Assembly: GCF_014655295.1 (NCBI RefSeq)
Contig: NZ_BNBI01000004.1
Span: forward strand, 186,001 to 250,000
DNA from: Streptomyces fumanus
GTDB taxonomy: Bacteria; Actinomycetota; Actinomycetes; Streptomycetales; Streptomycetaceae
Direction: 5' to 3'
Length of the DNA stretch: 64,000 nucleotides
The notes under the pieces were generated by a model that ran no database searches, was not told the DNA's origin, and was given only the letters and a program-made list of their open reading frames with translations. Both the position numbers and the translations under genes were made by a program. Positions 59,246 to 64,000 of the stretch are shown here, one piece after another. How positions within the stretch are numbered: the first letter of the stretch is position 1; each line of letters starts with the position of its first letter.

Positions 59246-60157
59246 TCACGTCCAGCTCGGTGCCGTCCCTCCGGGGTCCCCGAAGGGCACCGGCCGACCG
59301 GTGAGCGCGTCCAGGAGAATGCGGTCACCGAGCGGCCGCGACAGTCCGACCCTCACGTTCTGTTCGATCATGTCGGCGGGACAAGCTCCGCGTTCGACAC
59401 CCTTGACCGAGGCGGACAGGACCACGCTCTCACCTGTCTCCAGCGCCGTCACGACGGGACCGTCGTCACAGGACCCGTGCGTGGCCCTCACCGTCACGGA
59501 GCGGCCGTCTGCCGCCGTCCCGGTCAGCCGGGGGATGCTCCTGAGACCGCCGGCAGCCCCTTGCCTGGCCCGTCCGATCGGCGGCTCGGGAAGCTTCGAC
59601 GGGGTGACGGCGACCCGCTTGAGCGGGGTGTCGTAGTGCTCCAGCGTGAACAACCACGCGGGAACGGTCGCCTTGCCGCGGCTTGTCACGATGGTTGTCG
59701 TACCGAGCCGGGCCCCGGTCACGGTGAGGTGGGGTCCGGCGCTGCGGTCGAGGGCGAAGGATCGGTACGCCTTCTTCGATCCCATCAGTGGGCGAGTGAG
59801 TTCCTCCCCGTCTCCCCAGTCCACCTTGCCGAAGGCGGAGGGCGTGCGGGGCAGTTCGCCGTCCAGGACGAAGTTCCTCGTCTCGAAGGCCCGTTCGTCC
59901 GCCGCACCGCGCCAGCCGGAAACCGGCTCCTGCACCGCGTCGGCCATCGGGTAGTAGCCCCGCGCCCAGGTGGCGGCGGCTGCGGATCCCCGCCAGGCAT
60001 CGGCTACTTGACGGGCGCGCTCCTCCCGTACGCGCGGCGACTGAGCGTCCGCACGTCCGTCGTCCGTGCGCTGATCACCGCCGCAGCCGGCGAGGAGGCC
60101 CGCGCTCAGCAGTGATGCCGACAGCAGGCGGAGGGAGTGCATCGGTCGCGTATTCAT
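59246..60157 (-). CDS. Putative secreted lipoprotein of unknown function
   Basis: 303 residues. Lipobox L-L-A-G-C with Cys at 25 after MNTRPMHSLRLLSASLLSAG. The mature part has ARQVADAWRGSAAAATWARGYYPM, V-P-A-W-L-F-T-L-E and H-G-S-C-D-D-G-P near the end with two Cys that could pair. I do not recognise a named family. ATG 60157 with GGAGGA upstream; a second Met six residues later is possible. Stands alone on its strand. Confidence 0.78.
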   Translation of the reverse strand: MNTRPMHSLRLLSASLLSAGLLAGCGGDQRTDDGRADAQSPRVREERARQVADAWRGSAAAATWARGYYPMADAVQEPVSGWRGAADERAFETRNFVLDGELPRTPSAFGKVDWGDGEELTRPLMGSKKAYRSFALDRSAGPHLTVTGARLGTTTIVTSRGKATVPAWLFTLEHYDTPLKRVAVTPSKLPEPPIGRARQGAAGGLRSIPRLTGTAADGRSVTVRATHGSCDDGPVVTALETGESVVLSASVKGVERGACPADMIEQNVRVGLSRPLGDRILLDALTGRPVPFGDPGGTAPSWT

Positions 60158-60380
60158 GACGTCCTCCGTGCGGTCGACGAGAGGCTGGCTACGGAAGGCA
60201 GAGGGGCGGGGATGTGCAGCCCCAGCGCCGACCCGCTTCACACCTTCGACGCGGAGGGGCGCATCCGGGTTCACCGCGACGGTGACCGGCTTTCGCCAAC
60301 CGATCCCCGGGGGCACCGGACACGCGCTCGCCGTGCCACCGGGCCCCGTGATCGTTCACCCCCCGGTCACGACCGCGCTG

Positions 60381-60409
60381 TTGACGCGCGTAGCGCTTGG
60401 GCTCAGGCT
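60381..60409 (+). promoter_or_regulatory. Probable promoter of carboxypeptidase gene
   Basis: TTGACG (60381-60386), 17 bases, CAGGCT (60404-60409). Leader would be about 50 bases. Remaining bases 60158-60380 show no gene or RNA element. Confidence 0.45.
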
Positions 60410-60463
60410 GGGGCTGATCGCCGCCGCGAGAGCGGTGGGCGCACCGACGAACCGGAGGTCTGG

Positions 60464-61198
60464 ATGTTCAGACGGATCGCACGGCTCCTCACCGCGATTG
60501 TCATGATCGCGTCAGGCGCGGTGGTGGGCGTGGGCGCCACCGCGGGCACCGCACACGCCGACGAGTGTTACACCTGGAGCCGCACCCTTTCCCAGGGCGC
60601 CTCCGGCAGCGATGTCACCCAGTTGCAGATCCGGGTCGCGGGCTGGGTGACCTCCGGCGAACGCCTCTCCTACGACGGCCAGTACGGCGCCCGCACGGCC
60701 GCCGCCGTGCGCAAGTTCCAGGCCGCGTACGGACTCACCGCCGACGGCGTCGCCGGGCCGGCGACCTTCAGCAAGCTCTACGCGCTGCAGGACGCGGACT
60801 GCACCCCGGTCCACTTCTCCTACGCCGAGCTCAACCGCTGCAACTCCGACTGGTCGGGCGGCGCCGTCTCGGCGGCCACCGCCAAGGCGAACGCGCTGAA
60901 GACCATGTGGAAGCTGGAGGCGATGCGGCACGCGCTCGGCGACGTCCCGCTCACCATCTCCAGCGGCTTCCGGTCCTACGCCTGCAACAGCGCCGTGGGC
61001 GGCTCGTCCACCAGCCGCCACCTGTACGGCGACGCCGCCGACCTGACCGGCTCTCCCACGCTCTGCCGCCTCGCCCAGCAGGCCCGTACGCACGGCTTCT
61101 CGGAGATCCTCGGCCCGGGCTACCCCGACCACAACGACCACACCCACGTCGCCCTCGACCCCTCCCCCTACTGGTCCGCCCCCACCTGCGGCATCTGA
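60464..61198 (+). CDS. Secreted zinc D-Ala-D-Ala carboxypeptidase (M15A) with peptidoglycan-binding domain
   Basis: 244 residues. Signal peptide (about 1-32, ending A-H-A), PG_binding_1 domain (about 40-105: GASGSDVTQLQIRVAGW, YDGQYGARTAAAVRKFQAAYGL) and M15A peptidase (about 115-240) with zinc-ligand motifs S-x-x-S-R-H-L-Y-G-D-A-A-D and H-T-H-V-A-L. Same architecture as the zinc carboxypeptidase of Streptomyces albus G. It trims the terminal D-Ala of peptidoglycan stem peptides outside the cell. ATG 60464 follows GGAGG. Confidence 0.92.
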   Translation: MFRRIARLLTAIVMIASGAVVGVGATAGTAHADECYTWSRTLSQGASGSDVTQLQIRVAGWVTSGERLSYDGQYGARTAAAVRKFQAAYGLTADGVAGPATFSKLYALQDADCTPVHFSYAELNRCNSDWSGGAVSAATAKANALKTMWKLEAMRHALGDVPLTISSGFRSYACNSAVGGSSTSRHLYGDAADLTGSPTLCRLAQQARTHGFSEILGPGYPDHNDHTHVALDPSPYWSAPTCGI

Positions 61199-61300
61199 TC
61201 GACGGCGCCGGGGCCGGCCAAGACCGCGCGCGGGTCCGGGTCGCTCAGGACGACCCCGCGCCACCACCGGCCCCGCTCCGAGCCCCGTGCCGCCCGGACG

Positions 61301-61906
61301 TCACGACATCCGCAGGCGTTCGGCGATGTCGGCGAGGTGGCGGCCCTGGTAGCGGGCGGCCTCCAGGGTGGCCGCGTCCGGCGTCTCGCCGCCGCCGCTG
61401 GCCCAACTGGTGCCGTAGGGGTTGCCGCCGGCCGCGAACAGCAGCGGGTCGGTGTAGCCGGGCGGCACGATGACGCATCCCCAGTGGTAGAGGACGTTGT
61501 TCATCGAGAGGATGGTGGACTCCTGCCCGCCGTGGCGGTTCATGGCCGAAGTGAAGCTGGTGGCGGGCTTGTTGTGGAAGACGCCGGCCTGCCAGAGGCC
61601 GCCGGTCAGGTCGATGAACTGCTTCAGTTGGGACGTCACGTTCCCGAACCTGGTGGGGGTGCCGAAGGCGTAGGCGGTCGCCCACTCCAGGTCCTCCAGC
61701 GTCGCCTCCGGCACCTCGTCCTTCGTGGAGTCGACGTGCGCGCGCCAGGCGGGGTTGGCGTCGATGGCCGTGTCGGGCGCCAGCTCGTGGACGCGCCGCA
61801 GCCGGACCTCCGCGTCGCGCGCGGCGGCGCCCTCCGCCACCGCCTTCGCGAGCTGGTGAACGTTTCCTGTGGCGCTGTAGTAGATCACGGCGACACGCAC
61901 ACTCAT
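61301..61906 (-). CDS. wrbA: NAD(P)H:quinone oxidoreductase, WrbA type
   Basis: 201 residues, flavodoxin-like fold. FMN phosphate loop Y-Y-S-A-T-G-N-V-H-Q-L-A, F-G-T-P-T-R-F-G-N-V (isoalloxazine) and S-A-M-N-R-H-G-G-Q-E-S-T-I-L-S match WrbA type IV quinone reductases, which make two-electron reductions that avoid semiquinones. ATG 61906 chosen over the longer frame; the residues added by the latter are low-complexity. Single gene. Confidence 0.92.
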   Translation of the reverse strand: MSVRVAVIYYSATGNVHQLAKAVAEGAAARDAEVRLRRVHELAPDTAIDANPAWRAHVDSTKDEVPEATLEDLEWATAYAFGTPTRFGNVTSQLKQFIDLTGGLWQAGVFHNKPATSFTSAMNRHGGQESTILSMNNVLYHWGCVIVPPGYTDPLLFAAGGNPYGTSWASGGGETPDAATLEAARYQGRHLADIAERLRMS

Positions 61907-62138
61907 GGCACACTCCTGAGCACGGACGGACAGCGAACCGGAACCCTCACTGTCGCGCCGACGCCCCGCGCCCACCGATGACACGCCGCCGCGTGAGCCG
62001 CTGTCCGCCGAACGCACCAGTCGGCGCAGGCTCCGCCGGCCGGTCCGGCGAGTCCGACGGGTTCCGCCGGTCCCACCGTTCGCCGGGCGCGCCCACCGCG
62101 CCCGCCGTGTCCGGCCGGCCCCCGCGGTGCCGGGCGGC

Positions 62139-62522
62139 TCAGATGCGCCAGGAGCGCAGCGCGTCCGCGATGTCGTAGATCTTCAGCGGGGTCTCGCGGG
62201 CCTTCTTGATCAGGTCGGACAGCGCGCCGTACGGCGGGTCGATGCCCTCACCGGACTGGTCGAGGTACTGGGTGGTGACGAAGGCCGCGAAGAGGCTGTT
62301 GCGGTGGGGGAGCGGTTCGAGCCGCACGATGGTGTGCAGCAGCGCGGCGGCCCGCCACGCGGCGTCGGGGTTGGACTCGGCGAGCGTCGGCGTGCGGGTC
62401 TTGTGCCGGGCGACGGCCGCGACCAGGGCCGAGTAGTCGGTGACGGACACGTCCTCGTGGCCGAGGGCGATGTCCTGGACGTCCAGGAGCCAGGAGACAT
62501 CGACGTACAGGGTCTCACTCAT
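62139..62522 (-). CDS. Doc/Fic-like toxin of a toxin-antitoxin pair
   Basis: 127 residues. Resembles the small Streptomyces proteins annotated as Fic-family toxin components: start LYVDVSWLLDVQDIALG, then AALLHTIVRLEPLPHRNSLFAAFVT, where a Doc-type H-x-F-x-x-G-N-K/R loop would sit. The catalytic His-x-Phe and Gly-Asn are not clearly kept (L-P-H-R-N-S-L-F), so AMP or phosphate transfer may be lost or altered. Its ATG shares one base with the stop of the antitoxin gene. Confidence 0.72.
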   Translation of the reverse strand: MSETLYVDVSWLLDVQDIALGHEDVSVTDYSALVAAVARHKTRTPTLAESNPDAAWRAAALLHTIVRLEPLPHRNSLFAAFVTTQYLDQSGEGIDPPYGALSDLIKKARETPLKIYDIADALRSWRI

Positions 62523-62761
62523 CAGGCGGCCGTGGCTCCCTGGTTCCGCTCGGAGGGAGGGACCTCGTCCGGGAACGCCGCGTCGAACTCCTCGCGCAGC
62601 CTGTCCGCCCAGGACGCGGCGCCCGCCACGAACCGCTTGCGGTGCATCTCGCGCACGCCCAGGTCGTGCAGGTACTGCTTGAGACTCTTGCCCTCGGCGG
62701 CGGCGGCGGCACGCACGCCTTCCATCTCTTCCTCGGTGAAGGACACGTTCAGTGACGGCAT
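62522..62761 (-). CDS. Ribbon-helix-helix-like antitoxin
   Basis: 79 residues: MPSLNVSFTEEEMEGVRAAAAAEGKSLKQYLHDLGVREM is a CopG/ribbon-helix-helix-like N-terminus, followed by an acidic C-terminal segment REEFDAAFPDEVPP that would bind and neutralise the toxin. Antitoxin before toxin with TGATG overlap is the usual order. The longer open frame upstream (to 63217) overlaps the divergent secreted gene and is not used. It probably represses its own promoter. Confidence 0.75.
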   Translation of the reverse strand: MPSLNVSFTEEEMEGVRAAAAAEGKSLKQYLHDLGVREMHRKRFVAGAASWADRLREEFDAAFPDEVPPSERNQGATAA

Positions 62762-62909
62762 ACCCGCATGGTACCTACTTGGTGCCTGCGGAAGGAAGCG
62801 GAGCGGGCGACGCCGCCACCCGGGAACGGATCGGGGCGGGGCGCGCCCGCGGCATGCCGTTCTGCCCGCCGTCGCATCCGTTGACAGGGGCATGATCTCC
62901 CACCCATCC

Positions 62910-62923
62910 TGGGAGCGCTCCCA
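62910..62923. promoter_or_regulatory. CebR box TGGGAGCGCTCCCA
   Basis: Second perfect 14-bp CebR operator, 53 bases before the GH51-like ATG. A TTGACA lies at 62881-62886, so the box would be near the -10/start region. Confidence 0.88.
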
Positions 62924-62975
62924 CCCATACGCCCCTTTCCAGCCGTCCTTGCCGTCGGCCCCTGGGAGGACCCCC

Positions 62976-64000
62976 ATGGCCTTACCGCACCGTCCCGGCC
63001 GGCCCAGGCGCTCGCGCCCTCGCCGTCTCGTCCGCACCGCCGCCCTGGCCGCCGCGCTCGCCCTGCTGTCCCCGCTCGGCCTCGCCGGCCCCGCCTCCGC
63101 CGCCACGCGGGAGGTGCCCGCCGCGGACGTCGAGGTGACGGTCAACACGCAGGCGTCGCTGGGCCGGCTCGCGGACACCGCGCGCGGGGTCAACGCCGCC
63201 ATCTGGGACTCCCACATGAACGACCCCGAGGTCGCGTCCCTGATGAAGCAGGCCGACGTGGGAGCGATGCGCTACCCGGGCGGCTCGTACGCCGACATCT
63301 ACCACTGGCAGACGCACACCGCGCCCGGCGGCTACGTCGCCCCCGGCACCGGATTCGACGCCTTCATGGGCACGGTCCGCGCCACCGGCGCCCAGCCGAT
63401 CCTGATCGCCAACTACGGCTCGGGCACGCCCGAGGAGGCGGCCGGCTGGGTCCGGTACGCCAACATCACCAAGGGTTACGGCGCGAAGTACTGGGAGATC
63501 GGCAACGAGATCTACGGCAACGGCCACTACGGCAGCGGCTGGGAGCACGACGACCACGCCGACAAGAGCCCGCGGGAGTACGCCCGTCAGGTCCGCGCCT
63601 ACGCCGCCGCGATGAAGGCCGTCGACCCCACCGTCAAGATCGGCGCGGTGCTCACCGCACCGGGCGAATGGCCCGACGGCGTCATCGGCCAGGGCGACCC
63701 CGGCGACTGGAACCACACCGTGCTCTCCCAGGTCACCGACGTCATCGACTTCGTGAGCGTGCACTGGTACGCGGGCGGCTCCGACACCACCGCCGACGCC
63801 GCCCTGTCCCGGCTGTCCCGGCTGCCCGGCGAGCTGCGCGAGGTACGCAACCAGCTCGACCGGTACGCGGGCGCCGACTCGCCGCGCATCGGCATCGCCC
63901 TCACCGAGGTGAACACCAACACCGGCGGGGCCCTGCTCACCGCGCGCCCCAACGGCCTGTTCGCCGCGGACGCCTTCGCCACGGCGCTGGAGAACGGCGT
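62976..64000 (+). CDS. Secreted clan GH-A glycosidase, GH51/arabinofuranosidase-like (3' end outside window)
   Basis: 341 codons visible, open at the window end. Signal peptide with a long basic start (RPGRPRRSRPRR) and cleavage near A-S-A (about 43). The barrel begins GVNAAIWDS; M-R-Y-P-G-G-S-Y-A-D-I-Y-H-W and Y-W-E-I-G-N-E (acid/base Glu178) match GH51-type alpha-L-arabinofuranosidases and related clan A enzymes. Streptomyces relatives often carry a CBM2 further on; not visible here. GGGAGGA precedes the ATG and a CebR box lies upstream, so cellobiose-responsive expression is likely. Confidence 0.85.
   Translation, partial: MALPHRPGRPRRSRPRRLVRTAALAAALALLSPLGLAGPASAATREVPAADVEVTVNTQASLGRLADTARGVNAAIWDSHMNDPEVASLMKQADVGAMRYPGGSYADIYHWQTHTAPGGYVAPGTGFDAFMGTVRATGAQPILIANYGSGTPEEAAGWVRYANITKGYGAKYWEIGNEIYGNGHYGSGWEHDDHADKSPREYARQVRAYAAAMKAVDPTVKIGAVLTAPGEWPDGVIGQGDPGDWNHTVLSQVTDVIDFVSVHWYAGGSDTTADAALSRLSRLPGELREVRNQLDRYAGADSPRIGIALTEVNTNTGGALLTARPNGLFAADAFATALENG

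Noticed and set aside
58986..59249. Cys-rich minus-strand frame as a gene
   Set aside because: No recognisable family and weak start; kept only as an observation.
60158..60463. c-di-AMP riboswitch upstream of the cell-wall peptidase
   Set aside because: Such elements precede some streptomycete wall hydrolases, but the likely promoter leaves only about 50 bases of leader and I see no matching structure.

Overview
The window is very GC-rich, with G/C at nearly every third codon position. It contains ANTAR and PP2C/STAS signalling genes, a sigma-B/F-type sigma factor, GTG/ATGA translational couplings, sugar ABC importers without their own ATPase, and a Tat-exported GH11 xylanase closely matching XlnC of Streptomyces lividans. 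Together these point to a Streptomyces chromosome. I saw no phage, IS, CRISPR, rRNA or tRNA gene. The first gene (decarboxylase) and the last gene (secreted glycosidase) run off the window ends.

Layout. 1-8.5 kb: an Orn/Lys/Arg decarboxylase, a STAS protein, a winged-helix regulator, two adjacent GAF-ANTAR proteins, a phospholipase-D-like protein, a coupled PPK2 / GvpU-like pair, DUF6411 and HxlR. 8.6-9.8 kb: an MFS exporter. 9.8-16.7 kb: a xylobiose-type system (LacI regulator, lipoprotein, two permeases, GH3 enzyme). 16.8-20.6 kb: a sugar-acid branch (FAH-family protein, IlvD/Edd dehydratase, GntR/FadR regulator). 20.6-22.4 kb: a quinone-reductase-like protein and an AraC regulator. 22.5-24.4 kb: a secreted CBM2-Cip1-like protein under a perfect CebR box, then DUF5133. 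24.4-32.8 kb: a PAS-GAF-PP2C phosphatase, a ROK regulator divergent from ThuA-Gfo/Idh, a YihY protein, a GlsB protein and a second PP2C. 33.0-37.0 kb: a GAF-PP2C-HATPase fusion, STAS and the sigma factor. 37.1-39.8 kb: larE-larB-larC. 40.0-43.6 kb: an acyl-CoA dehydrogenase followed at once by a PP2C, then a convergent STAS gene. 44.5-53.9 kb: a mannoside system (ManA, ROK kinase, LacI, GH2 beta-mannosidase, ABC importer). 54-57.9 kb: a RibD-C protein, an epimerase, an XRE regulator and an alpha-oxoamine synthase. 58-64 kb: xlnC, a lipoprotein, a peptidoglycan carboxypeptidase, wrbA, a Doc/Fic-like toxin-antitoxin pair and a secreted GH51-like enzyme under a second CebR box.

Three themes stand out. 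First, plant polysaccharide use: xylan, mannan and cellulose-responsive genes, each with its own operator type visible in the DNA. Xylan-type inverted repeats with TTTC and GAAA half-sites lie upstream of both bxlE and xlnC. A 12-bp motif TNNACCGGTTCA lies upstream of manA, the beta-mannosidase and the mannoside binding protein. Perfect TGGGAGCGCTCCCA boxes lie upstream of the Cip1-like and GH51-like genes. Second, a dense partner-switching set: four PP2C phosphatases, three STAS antagonists, one sigma factor and only one recognisable HATPase kinase domain, which is fused to a phosphatase. Third, a complete nickel-pincer cofactor synthesis operon (larEBC) without an evident larA beside it.
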